Source: Ramazzottius varieornatus
Taxonomy: Eukaryota; Tardigrada; Eutardigrada; Parachela; Ramazzottiidae
Direction of reading: 5' to 3'
Length of the DNA: 64,000 nucleotides
Assembly (NCBI GenBank): GCA_001949185.1
Contig: BDGG01000002.1
Location: forward strand, 5,880,448-5,944,447
Shown here piece after piece: positions 36,688 through 48,294 of this stretch. Numbering within the stretch: the stretch's first letter is position 1; each line of letters opens with the position of its first letter. The position numbers were made by a program, and so were the translations under genes. The notes below the pieces were generated by a model. The model saw nothing but the letters and a program-made list of their open reading frames with translations, searched no databases and was not told where the DNA came from.

Positions 36688-37559
36688 CTTCGCGCAGCAC
36701 GACCACCGACTTCCGAACGCAGTTCGGTGATACTCAAATGCTTTCCGCGCTGGGAAATCAGATCAGCGAGTCATCTACACGTGGCAGAGGCCCGAACACA
36801 TCCGTGATTGACCTCCGGGTCGGGAGTCGGGACCATGCAACACAACATCCGGCGGAAGTTCGTAGCTCCTATTACGGATAGCCAGCAGCACCTTAGCAGA
36901 CACTAGACAAAGTCTCGGGATTACGGTGTTCTTGGACGATACTTCTGAAGGTCCAGAGTGCTGAAGCAGGTACAACAATACACCCCGACGTAAAGGTTTA
37001 AAATTTGACCGGAATCCATTCAATCCAGGAGTAGGAAGATTCTGACAACAACGACAAGTTACAACCAGCGATGGACAGGCAGCGTTGGACGGGTGATTTT
37101 CGCAGTGAAATTCCAGCCTAATATCGAATTTTACGCAGCTGTAACATACGACCTGCCTAGATTTGGATGTAATGAAGAATTTGTCATCAGTGCGCAGACT
37201 CAGCCTTTCTCAGCTGCTGGATAAGTGCTCGAACGACGCTTTGAGCGGTTTTTGAAGACGAAAAAGATTTTGATTGACTGACTTGCGTTCCTGAATTAGG
37301 ATGTTGCGAAGCCGTTTTGTGTTTCGGTAATTCCGATTAATTCGCTGCGAAAATAACCCGTCCAATGCTGTTCAAATCCTATTTCCAAATTCCAATCTTC
37401 GATCTTCATCCCGTAAAGTTCGCATTGTCGAACTTCCATCAGTTCGTCAGTATCCGTCTTTTTTCACGTTGGGCGCCTGAAGGATGCTGCTGTTCTAACG
37501 TCGCGCAGGTGACGAGCAGAAGATACGAGGCGGAGCGGTTTCGTCCCTGTAGGTTGAAG
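36688..37559. other. Divergent promoter region, SLC35B4 / MRPL10
   Basis: An 872-bp stretch between two start codons facing away from each other. It contains an old dispersed repeat (37078-37361). A 5' UTR splice acceptor may lie at 37507-37508 before the MRPL10 start. Confidence 0.5.
37078..37361 (+). repeat. Diverged dispersed repeat, copy 2
   Basis: Partner of 17242-17518 in the same orientation, sharing ordered words such as TAATATCGAA, ACGCAG, GACCTGCC, AGCGGTTTTT and TTTCGGTA. This copy lies inside the shared promoter of SLC35B4 and MRPL10. Confidence 0.5.
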
Positions 37560-38663
37560 ATGTTGAGCGTCGCCGGCAGATGTTGGTCAGCGGGGCTGTC
37601 GAAGACATCTACTGGGATTACTTCTCTCGGCCAACTTCAATGCGCTATGGTTCAGTACTGCCCCATCGCATCGGCAACCCACAATATGCCTGCGCTTGTA
37701 GTGATCCCATCGCGTCACATGGCCAAAACCGTCAGAACGAAGAATCCCCGTTCTCCGCATCTTATGAAAGCCAAGCTGTTGAAAGCGATGGAACCGATAT
37801 ATGCACCGGATTTACGGACACCTGCAGAGAGATGCTCGCATAAACCTGTTCCGGCATCGGTAAGGCATGTGCTAAAATAAATTTCCTATATATATGAGAG
37901 GATGCTGCGGAAGATGTATTGCCAGAACATGTTCGACTGGAGAACCCTTTGAACTGCGACTGTTACATCTGTCAATTAACATCGTTCTATCCTTTATAGG
38001 TGTATAAACTACCACCACATCCTTTGGAAATACTGCTTGCTCGAGAAACCTTAAAGGTAATAGCAGCTAGCAAGATGGTTGTCATTTGCCATCGGAACAA
38101 TATGGGACTGGAGACGCTCAAGGGCTATCGGAATGCCGTGTGGAAGCTGAATATGCGCTTGTGGCCACAGTTCAATAACAAGATACTTCGGTTAGCATTC
38201 GAAGGAACCAAGTATGCAACGCTGTCAGCGTTATTAGAGGTAAGAAGCCTTCCATGCAATCTTTGTCTTGCCGAATGTCATCAAGTGTTCGTTTTGCCAA
38301 CTCCAGTCAACGACAATGATGGTAACGTCTCCCGAGCTCAGCTTCACCAACGTTGTTACCGGACTGAAAAGGATCCCCACGATTACTCCACTGGCCGTGG
38401 TGGTCAACGGAGAATACATAATTTCAGTTCCCCAGCTGGAGAACTTTGCGAAGAGGTACAAAAGTGGGATAGTGGACGCTCACGGTGAACTGGTCGCTTC
38501 CTTGTCCACACATAGTCAAACTCTTTTACAAGCTTTAATGCATCAAGGAGTGACATTGTCGTCGTGTTTGTCTTTCATGTCCAAGTCCAGTACGGTTGAG
38601 CCTCCTCTTTCTAACCCTGTGCAAGCTCCTGCTTCCAATGAGCCAACGGCAGAGAAAGCGTAA
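37560..38663 (+). CDS. MRPL10: Mitochondrial large-subunit ribosomal protein uL10m
   Basis: Stalk-base protein of the mitochondrial ribosome. Three exons with phase-0 junctions: 37560-37859, 38000-38239 and 38307-38663 (298 aa). The start at 37560 gives an N-terminus rich in Arg, Ser and Thr with no acidic residue for about 50 residues, as expected for a mitochondrial presequence. The uL10 core begins near residue 105 (ILLARE, KMVVICHRNNM, VWKLNMRLWPQFNNKI) and continues through KRIPTITPLAVVVNGEYI to GELVASLSTHSQTLLQALMHQG, matching the end of human MRPL10. The identity with the family is modest but spans the whole domain. Tail-to-tail with the CDK16-like gene. Confidence 0.85.
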
Positions 38664-39010
38664 GCATTCTTCCGTATGCCATGGCTGATATGAACGATAT
38701 CGCGGGAAATATCTACATTAGGATACACGTCTATTATTAATTTGACAAATATTCCAACCCGGAACAGTCGTACGATGCTACCAAGGCACTGAAGTTTTTG
38801 AGATCTAGTTCGAAACAGCAATTCGGTAGAAACCAAGCAGAACATTGGCCGAACAAGGCAAAACTGAAACTGAACAAGAAACATGCAGGTTAAAACAAGC
38901 AACCGAGCCGCAGTACTCTTCGGGAAGTTACGGGTAAATCCAGCTTCTAATGGCTGGGAAAACTGAGCAGAAAAGTATGAAGCGCATAGTCATCACTGTA
39001 GGCAGGATAG
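38664..39010. other. Short 3' spacer, MRPL10 / CDK16-like
   Basis: 347 bp between the stops of two convergent genes. No AATAAA or other feature was recognised. Confidence 0.5.
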
Positions 39011-42000
39011 CTAACGTCGAAGCGGAGCAATTCTTTTGAAGACGCTTCCAGGGAATGTTCTTACCGGCATATGGACGGTTTTTCGTGGCCCACACCTCAT
39101 AACAGCATACTCTGGCGACGTGGCTTCCCGTTCGTCGTCGAAGCTGTAATACATAGTTGTTAGAAGGTCTGGCAAGAGTCTAGAGCGGAAGTCGCCACCA
39201 GGTATTTCAAAAACGGACAAGAGTCACTTGGGGTTCGGCAAACAAGTTCTACAAGATTCATCAAGAACACATCCCCAAATGGCGCACGTTGCCAGTGTTG
39301 TCGGCTGACATCGTGCGTAACTGAAGAAACCATCCCGCCGAGTTAAGTTCTCTGAGTCCCACTTGACAATCTGATTCCAAACTTTGTTACCTGTCAAAGA
39401 GAAGTGAGGAAGGTGTTCTTTCTCCAGTACTATCGATGGAACCGAGAATATGGACTCGTCTGGAGGAGCAAATTAATGTAAGAACGTGACAGTGTCTGGC
39501 CGAAGAGAACGATGATAAGCAATGTAAGTAATGCGTACTGTCATCCAGTCGATGGACGGCGACGCCTAATGAACGGAAATAGCCATGACGCATTGCATCC
39601 CCCGCTGTAACTCGCTGCCTAACGTTGTACTGCAACAGAAAAATGCTCGTCGATTAGTGTCTGACAGTTCTCGGACGACGAACCCAGCTATAGTCGCCCA
39701 GCGGATTATGTCAGCAGCACTTACACAGAGGAATCTAGTGAGCAATTCCAGGCCATCCACATTTAGGCGAGACGCTTGGTTGATAAGCGGTTGGGGCTCG
39801 AACACCGGAAGACGTAAGGCCTTGAAGTCCTCATTTTCAAGTATGTCAGGCCACTCAAACTCTGTGGGAGTTCCCAGCATCTTGAAGATCAGCATCAACT
39901 CGTCCTCGACCGTGGAGCCGGGAAACATCGGTCTTCCAGTTGCCATCTCTGTTGAAACACATCTCGTCAAACATCAAATCCCATTTTGTGTTACCGAACC
40001 CGTTGTTTCTGTCGGGTTTCACCCAGGAGCACTCGAATGACACGTGGATGCATCGGAAAGGACCGCAAAAAGAAATACGCTCATTTGCAAGCACCTGCAT
40101 ACCAGTACAACGTATGAAGTGTACGTCTTCATTTTATGCAGGAGCGTGACGAATGAGCTGTTTTTCGATTGTTCTGCAGACGTTCTCGGTGATTCACCGA
40201 GCAAAAGAGGAAGATTTGGATGATTCACTTACCGAAAAATATGCAGCCCACGCCTGAAAAAACAGAAATCGGAAAAGGTCAGGCATGAATAAAATAAAGG
40301 AAGGACAATTTTCTGGATGAGAGGAACCCACCCCACATATCGATGTGTGTCGTATAGTCGGTTGCACCCAGCAGAATATCCGGCGGTCGATACCTAACGA
40401 GGCGAGGGTAATACGTTGAAGCTCCATATGAATTTGTCACATCGAATAAACTTGCTTCATGGCAATGGGCGCAGCAGGAAGTAGGGGAGATTACTTACCA
40501 AAGAGTGACAACTTCATTAGAAAAAGTCTTTGTCGGCACAGATTTAGCTCTGGCTAATCCAAAGTCTGCCAGCTTTAGTTCGCCTCGATCGCTGATGAGG
40601 AGATTCTGAGGCTTCAGATCACGGTGCAACACCCGCCGTTTATGACAGTAGTTTAGCCCACGAAGGAGTTGAAACAAAAACAGCTGCAACGAAAAACCAT
40701 GTTCTTGTTTTTTTAATTCCGATTTTAGACGAGAACTACAATCAAAATAGGCAAAAGACATAGCGCTGTACCCGAACATTCTTGACATTCAGGCAGTTGT
40801 TGTATCGTTCCATGTAGGACTTGAGATCGCTCTCTACGTACTCAAACACGAGCACCAACGATATTTCGGTATGGATAATGTCGTGCAAAGTCACGATATT
40901 TGCGTGCCGTAAGTCACGTAGGAGTGACACTGCAAACAGAAAATAGGTTAATAATCAGTTGACGATCCTCGATAGAAAAAAAGCTTTTCATCCACTTTGC
41001 GAAGTTTTCAAATTTCATCGAATTTAGTTCTGTTATTCACAATCCCGTGATCCATTACTCATATTAATGATGGGAAAAATCAAAATTACAGGATTTTCAA
41101 CCACATGATTTTTTCATTCAAAAACAATTCGCTGAATGGTGTTCCGAGAGGGAACCGCTGCCAGGTCTGTTTTTTTCTTTTCTTTCATTTGTCACTTTTG
41201 GGAAATCATTTTAACATTAGAGTCTGTGGTTGATTGCTGCCTAATCCTAGCAATGTAGCAAAATTTTCGACTTAGGACACCTACATTTCCGTTTTCAATT
41301 TGAGTGTTCCGGTTGATCGCAAAAATTGTTTTCCTGCAAGCCATTGTGAATGTTTTACGCATTCTTCCGTACCGAATGGTCTCCATCGTTATTTAGCGGG
41401 TAGGACCCGCTAGAAACTGTATCTTCGGTTCTTTCATACCGGAAAAATGAAAGATGACCGAACCGGCAGTCTTCCAATACTCATGGAAATATGACGAGCT
41501 TTACGTGCTGGACATGAAACTCACAAAATATACGTGCTAATGAAGGAGTATTTTTGGCGCCACGCTATAGTAAGGATTTGATCAGACTTTTCCAGCAAGT
41601 ACTGTAAACAAGGCTCCCTTTCGAGGACATTAGTTTGAACAACGGAGAAACCAAGCCAGAGATATTTCATGACATTATCAGACTACTGAGCCTTTCATCA
41701 TTCGCTATTGTGCTAAAGCGATGCCAAACAAAAAAACCCAACCGGAAGTTTCCGAGTTGACAAGCTCGAATTTAGACACGTAGCATTGAAATTACCTTCA
41801 CGGATAGCAGTGCAGGGCGCACCCTCATCATGCTCCAGACGGATTTCCTTCAGGGCAACGAGCCCTTCCGTCAGTCGGCTCTTTCCTTTATAAACGGTGG
41901 CGTAGGTTCCCTCGCCTAGCTTCTCCAACTTGACGTAGGTCTCCAGTTTGCCTATTGATTATGTCAAATGAGGCACATCTTACATTCGCTTCACTGATAT

Positions 42001-45000
42001 TTGACAAGGTAACAAAGCAAGCGTTGCGTGCTTTCTATGAATATCCAGACTAACATCACGTCATGGTTTGACCTACCGAAACCCAATTCTGACAGGCTTG
42101 TCCGCCGAAGTTTCCGAGTTAAGGGACCATCCAGAGGACTCTCTGGAAAAGCGAAGGGAATAAAATACCGTGAAACTTCAAAACAAGCTAAAGCAAACCG
42201 GTTCAGGGAACGAAAGACGTCTGTCTCATGAACCTACGTACTGCCGCAATGCTGTACGTATACAGCTCGATGTATGCAGGTCCATAAAACCCCTGTCTGC
42301 TCCAGTTCGCCGATAGTTGTAAGGGTAAGATGGTTTCCTACCTGGACCAATGTGTTTGGCAAGGAAGCTATCGGGCACGTTGAGGTCGGCAGGAAGTGAC
42401 AGGCGTTTCGATATGTCCTGGACGTTGAGTCGCCGTTGACTGAACGGACATCCCGGCGCGATGGAGCTCTCCTCACCGGTTCTCAGGGTTTTTGGCCGAC
42501 GGCGGACCACGACATGTTCGACGGGCGTTGTGGTAACGACTTCTTCCGAACCTCCCGACTGCACTTCACTTTCACCGTCTGACCCATATCGAGGGTACTC
42601 TGGCACAGCGCCTGCAAACAAAAGAAGCAGTTATGCATATGTAGCATTGATAGATTTGTTCCCGATGGACTAATGATGTTTCCATGTTCAGTTTACATAA
42701 CTCATTCAGAAAGCCAGCTTTCGTTGAAAAGGATGTAATGCATTCTATTAAATATGTGTTGACCTAACAGTGTAATCATCCAATCCTGATCCCGTGTTAA
42801 ATATGGACCGAGTACCCGCGCGCTTCACATCATCAAGCTTCCCAGATTTCCTGTCTTGTTTCCGTAAAAACTACCTCGAACTCAGAGCGTGCCACACACC
42901 TACAGTCCACTGTCCACGCCTTTCACTCCACTCTGATAAAAAAATCTCACCGGCACACTCAACCAGCGTGAATGATTTTTCTTATAGAAATTTCCTCCCG
43001 TTTAATTTCTCTGCCTAAGTTAGGGTGTGGCTGTATGGGCATCGATCAGTGATGTACTAGGATAAATTTTCCGCCGATTTTCGAGTCAGCACGGCGCAAC
43101 TGCAAGCACTTCAAGTTCGAAGTATCGAACCTATCGGTCTATGTCCCGACAGACTATAACCTTTATCGTGCAATAAAATATTCATCCTCTCGCATCACCA
43201 CAGGGAACCTGTCAGTCATATCCCTTTCCCGCACCCATCTCGTCTTGTAATCCTGACACCGACAAGCACACGCCTCCTTTCGCCTCAAAAACCAACTTAG
43301 GCACGACCCGATTCGAAGACCTCAAAAGTATAGCTTGAGTCCATTGAACATTGGATAGTCTCCTAGTAGCACTAAGACGAACCTTTCCGAGTACCTGAAA
43401 ACTGTTGGCTTTCTTCTGGAGAAAATAATCGAATCTACGGTGGAACCCCGAGTCTTCTCATTTCCGGTTCGCTGGAAATCAGGTCGGACAAACATGTTTT
43501 CGTAAGCAGGAAAAATAAGCATCCACGAAAGGGTGGTGATTATCCCATCGAAGTATAATTTAGGCTAATCACCATGCATGCCGAACAGCCCAAGAAAACA
43601 TTTCTTTTTGCACGTCACATTTGGCTATTAATATGCGTCCATCAACTTAATGCAAGGCAGGTATAGGAAGTGGAAAGTACCACGCAACTGCTTGAATTGC
43701 CCAGTTGCATACTTGATATTATTCGTGTTTAATTTTCATGACATGCACTCCAAATGTCACTTTGACTGTCAATAGACAGCTGGCAATACGTCGACTGGCT
43801 CTAACAGCTCTTACAACCAAATGGTCTCTAGAGCAAATATACGGCCAACAGCCGCGAATCAGTCGAGTGTGTCATAAATGTTTTCTTGTAGCACTTTTTA
43901 ATCACTGCGCACCAAACGGAAACAGTCACAGCAGTGCAAAAGACATATACGCGATGGTGGTGGGTAATTGAACACTCGGAATGCACTTACTAAGACTGTG
44001 CTCGATACTCTGCGACGGGCGAACCACCGTTCTCCTCAAGAAAGACGATTTCGATGAAGGGCGTTTCTGACTGTCCGAAGGCTTCGAGTCGGTCGTGATG
44101 AAGGAATCGCACGACTCGGAAGTGGACTTGGATAGACTAAGTGTCGATAACCATTTCAGTGAAGCGTTGGCGAAGCGCTTCGGCTGGTTAGACAACTTTG
44201 AGAAATGGGAGAAGGAAAGGAGACTTTGGCTAGAAGATAATCTGCCGGCACCATGTGATTCTTGCGTTATTCCTGTATGGCCGTCATTCAACCGAGACGT
44301 CGGAAGAGAGCCGCGCTTGTCAAAATCCATTGTGCGCAATATTCAAAGATAAAAAACACTTAGTTCAAACCCCGATGAGATACGCGCTTCGGAAGTCCTC
44401 GAATAGCTGACATCGATTCGGACAGAAGAAGGGAGAGAAAAAGGATCGGCGACTCGTCATGGCACGAAGCCTCGCAGCGCTATTAGAGTACTGCTGAGGG
44501 AAAATTCGTAAATTTAGTTCGGAGACAGTCGCTCGTAAAGCTCTAGTGGTAACAGCAAGCTCATCGCTTAGGGGATTACAACAACCACTAGAAAAAACAT
44601 GTTCAGTTTCTGGCTCGGGCTGATAGACGCCACAGCAAAGCAAAGAGTCACAAAATCTCCAAGCGTGCTAGCAGAGCTGGTTCCTCATACTTGATACATG
44701 GCTGATGGTTCCTTCCTGACGGGCTCACAGTACATCACGTCAAACACACGACATGCAAGTCTGGCTGGTGTGTGTGTGCGAACGCTATTTGGCCATAGCT
44801 ATCTTTGTGGTAGTAAATCAGCAACACTCACAGCCGGTGCCAGATCAATAAACGTTATGTAGGCACCCATTGAGAGATTTCTTTTGCAGTGTATAATGAC
44901 TTCTTCGTGTATGCTGCCTGCATGTACACCAGACAAGTATCGCTCTCTACTGGTACAGCGCACGATCATGTAGTCAGCTGCAAGTCCTTCCTGTAATTAC

Positions 45001-45868
45001 GTGTAAAGCTGAGACGACCTCGTACAAACAAGAAAGCTCAACACGTAGGGATCTCTCCAGGCCATGAATTCATCAGACCCACAGGACCTTCTTTCATCGC
45101 TCACTACGCGCCACGCCTAGTCTATCAGCTACTGCTGCCGTGCGGCGGTAGGTAGCGTTCCTAGTTTATGGCGAAAGCGGGGTTGTCGTAAAGACGCCGA
45201 AAATCCACCGTAATCAGTGCACCAAAACCCTGTCGACGCATAAGCGGCGCGCTCACTGTCGCTCTTAGAGGCCATAGCAGTCCTACAATGTTCTACGAAG
45301 AATTCCCCTCATGGAATAGGCAGAAGAAAAAGTTGAAGTTAAAAGTAAAGGCTCCTCGGAAATTTTGTTACCCCTAACTAACCTCTATCGACGATATCCA
45401 GTCTCCTGCACTTCTGTGAAGACTTCCTGGTTCTAGCAAGCAACGAGCAGAACCTGTACGTCGAAGAACCCGCGCCTACAAGACTGAAAGTTCTCTGGCG
45501 TTACGGCAAACCCTTTGATCCAGCGAACCGGCTTTCTCAACGCAGAGCTTTGAGGCCTGTAGTTCGCCAAACTTAATGGTCTTCTCGAATCTCAGCACAT
45601 GACACACGCGTCATCCACTCGAGTTCTCCATCACACCTCACGTGGACCTTCGCATCGAATGCCCTGTCACTAGTTCATTGTGACTACTTTTACGTCTTAC
45701 AGCTGAAAGGTTGGGTTTTGAGCTTCTGCCAGCTGGCTTACCGTTCTCGCGACCAGCGCCGTTGTTGCAGTGAAGATGCTCCTCCAGCTGGCTGGACAGT
45801 TCTTCCTCCACCACACGGTTCTCCTGGCTGTAGAGTGCGGCTTTTAGCCGACGCCGTATACGCTTCAT
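39011..45868 (-). CDS. CDK16: PCTAIRE-class cyclin-dependent kinase (CDK16/17/18)
   Basis: Cyclin-Y-dependent kinase class acting in vesicle traffic and neurite biology. Minus-strand exons: 45868-45742 (first), 42611-42342, 41951-41796, 40929-40772, 40683-40499, 40393-40332, 40253-40233, 39948-39725, 39629-39539, 39459-39391 and 39168-39011, total 1521 nt (506 aa; human CDK16 496). The start MKRIRRRL resembles MKKIKRQL of vertebrate CDK16. Then come [33 protein letters not shown], the diagnostic APCTAIRE helix, [31 protein letters not shown] and [13 protein letters not shown]. The seventh exon is only 21 nt (GVGCIFF). The last exon is inferred from splice phase alone and is the weakest part. 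Introns 40930-41795 and 42612 upward are long, with no other gene seen in them. Confidence 0.92.
43991..44330 (-). CDS. CDK16: Alternative first coding exon of the CDK16-like gene
   Basis: An open exon starting MDFDKRGSL and ending in a consensus donor (gtaagt at 43990-43985) after the first base of a codon. That phase fits the shared second exon at 42611, giving a Ser codon, just as the upstream first exon (45742-45868) does with Gly. The encoded 113 residues are Ser/Lys-rich and low in family resemblance. Using it would give a 577-residue isoform. A plus-strand frame at 44095-44352 overlaps it but has no splice or family support. Confidence 0.6.
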
Positions 45869-47336
45869 CCTTTCTAGATAACGAAGAAAAACGTATTACT
45901 CAACAGCAACACCCAAAACAAGGAACATCATGTTAACCGGAAGTTGGAACAGTTAACCATACAATACACAAGGAGCGACTGTTTCGCCAGAACTGTCAGG
46001 AAGTTGTTTTGTAGTCTCCTCGCGTCGACATCCACTAGAGGAATGATACTAATATCCTATTCGGTCAGGATCCTCCAGGGCACTTTTGCAGTGGCTGCAG
46101 GAAGTATAGTGTCACATCGATTCAGCAAGCATGCTCTATAAGTCCAACAGGTTGTTGATATAATATCCACCGATCCTTTATTGAAATTCGAAGCCACATC
46201 ACGATATGCTGCAGGAAACGCCACTCATGCAACATCTCTCATGATTAAAAACGAAAGTCATGGCGATGATCCTTGCCTTCCAAAAGTCATCCACACCGAA
46301 CTGCACTGCGGAGTGCGTCGAGGAACAGCGTCAATTATTAACAGCCTTTGTTCGACACTTACTTCGCCTTTAACGTTTCCTCCAAATGTTTTCGTGCGAA
46401 AAGTCAATAGGTACTAGCATACGTCGTAGTTCCAACTTGAAGCTTCCACACTGGAAAACAGAAGGAGTGTAATCATGAAAGTCAATCCCCGTGTATCACT
46501 TTCTGCATCACTTTCTAGTACTTCTAAAGACCATGCATCACGGGTACGCCATCGCATGCCAATCTTCTACCCTAGGTGAATAGAGTTAGCAACGCTCACC
46601 GATACTCATGAGATCAAACAGCACCACAGGCAGAGTCCAGACATGGAATCAAACAGCTTCAGGCATTTGTCCGCAACGTCCGGAGTGTGATGGCGTCACT
46701 GGTTGACCGATGGATCCACGGACCGATCCACAAACAAGGTCACAGGATTTGCTAGATAGTCTTCACTCACTGTGGTTAGAAGTTCCGAGGCTCGGTGTCC
46801 CTCGCGCAAGACTGGGATAGCTACGATAAGATCGGGGAGACATCTTGTGAGTTGTGATGAAGCAGTCCACGAACAAACAAACAAATAAGCCGTAAATAAA
46901 TCATGACATCCATTGTATGACATCACACACATTACATATCAAGGCTGGAAGCCTGGGACCTGGGGAAATTCGATATGACATTACACGGCAGGCGCCCTCT
47001 GTAGTTCAAACTGATCTTCATAGAAGTCAGCACTCAAGAGGACGTCCAAAGTCCAGAATCTTTAGTTCACTCACTGACTTATTATTCCTCCGTACATCAT
47101 CTAGGTAGCCTTTATTCCTTCTAAGGTACAAGTATAGGGTAACATTACTGCTACTTACGACTAAAACGCTAGCAAGAACTGACTGGGTCTTTCGGCTCTT
47201 GCGACACAGATGCTGGGACTCTCGCGAGTCCAGCGATAACTCGTGCTTGCCCCATAGAAAGTTCCATGTTCAGAGACGACCAATACATTACTGAATAAAG
47301 CACAGTACCATTGTGTACTGAATTCTGGAAAATTTA
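45869..47336. other. Upstream region of the CDK16-like gene, RAB43 3' side
   Basis: About 1.5 kb between tandem minus-strand genes. CCGGAAGT at 45937-45944 lies about 70 bp upstream of the first CDK16 coding exon and could be an ETS-type promoter site. Nothing else was recognised. Confidence 0.45.
45936..45944. promoter_or_regulatory. ETS-type site upstream of CDK16-like exon 1
   Basis: ACCGGAAGT lies 68 bp upstream of the ATG at 45868. CCGGAAGT is the ETS/GABP core and often marks CpG-type core promoters. Position is the only support. Confidence 0.35.
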
Positions 47337-48294
47337 TCAGCAGCAGCCAGAAGTATTCTTCGCATTTCCCTGCTTATTACGGTAGTCGAAATTGACGGTT
47401 CCGGAAGGACTCGTATCCTCCAGAGTGTTTCCGCCCAACTTGTGCATCAAATCTTTCGCTATTGTCTCAAATACAGAGTCCTACAAGTAAGCACGTACTT
47501 GGTAGGTGTTTGTCTATACCTGGATGGTGACTGGTAGAGGAGAACTCTTCCACTTACAACATTGGTGTTATCCTTGGCGCTACACTCCAGGAAGGCCAGC
47601 ATATTGTGCGCATCAGCTAACGCTTCCGCTTCGCTCCTCGGGACTTCCCTGCTATCTTCCATATCACATTTGCAACCTAAAGGAGAAGGTCTACGTTAAA
47701 TATCGAGCACACTGACGGATTAAAAAGGTTCGGCGAGCTCACCGACTAAAACTTGGGAGATTCCAGGGCCAGCGTATCTCAGGACGTCTTCACACCAGTG
47801 GTTAACATTCAGGAAAGTATCACGCTTGGTGATGTCGTAAGCAACGACGACACCATTCGCAGATCGGTAGTAGCTTTGTGTAATCGTGCGGAATCTTTCC
47901 TGGCCTGCGGTATCCCAAATCTGAAGCTGCCGCAATACGATTAGGCCGAATTAGACTGCGGTCAAATGCAAGCGGAAAGGAGACAGAAAGAAAGCTATCT
48001 TAAATGTCTTACTTTTATGCGTTTTCTGTCGATGACGAGTGTCTTCATCGTAAAGTCGACCCCAATGGTACTTCCCTGTCAGAAATGATCCGCAAGAGGT
48101 TAGAACTGAGTATTGCTACTGTATATATAAACAAGCCACCAAAACAATATCGCGATATGCTCTCGACCTACCTGTCTTTCCACATAGTTTCCGCTTTTGA
48201 ATCGCTGAACAATGCATGTCTTTCCTATACCAGCGTCGCCAATGAGCACGACCTTGAAGAGGAAATCGAACTTTTCGTCCGGTTCGAACGCCAT
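47337..48294 (-). CDS. RAB43: RAB43/RAB19-like small GTPase
   Basis: Golgi/secretory Rab group. Five minus-strand exons: 48294-48172, 48075-48013, 47926-47743, 47676-47558 and 47480-47337, total 633 nt (210 aa). G1 is GDAGIGKTC, the effector stretch [13 protein letters not shown], and G3 [22 protein letters not shown]; this last run with YDITKR favours RAB43 over RAB19. G5 is CSAKD. The G4 box, normally NKxD, reads CKCD here (Cys125): the exon begins GT TGC AAA TGT GAT after the split Gly codon. The C-terminus GCC provides the double-cysteine prenylation signal. Apart from G4 the protein looks functional. Head-to-head with the ALYREF-like gene. Confidence 0.92.

Noticed and set aside
44095-44352. 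Plus-strand open frame opposite the CDK16-like alternative exon
   Set aside because: The minus-strand frame has a phase-matched consensus donor and an explained role; the plus frame has neither.
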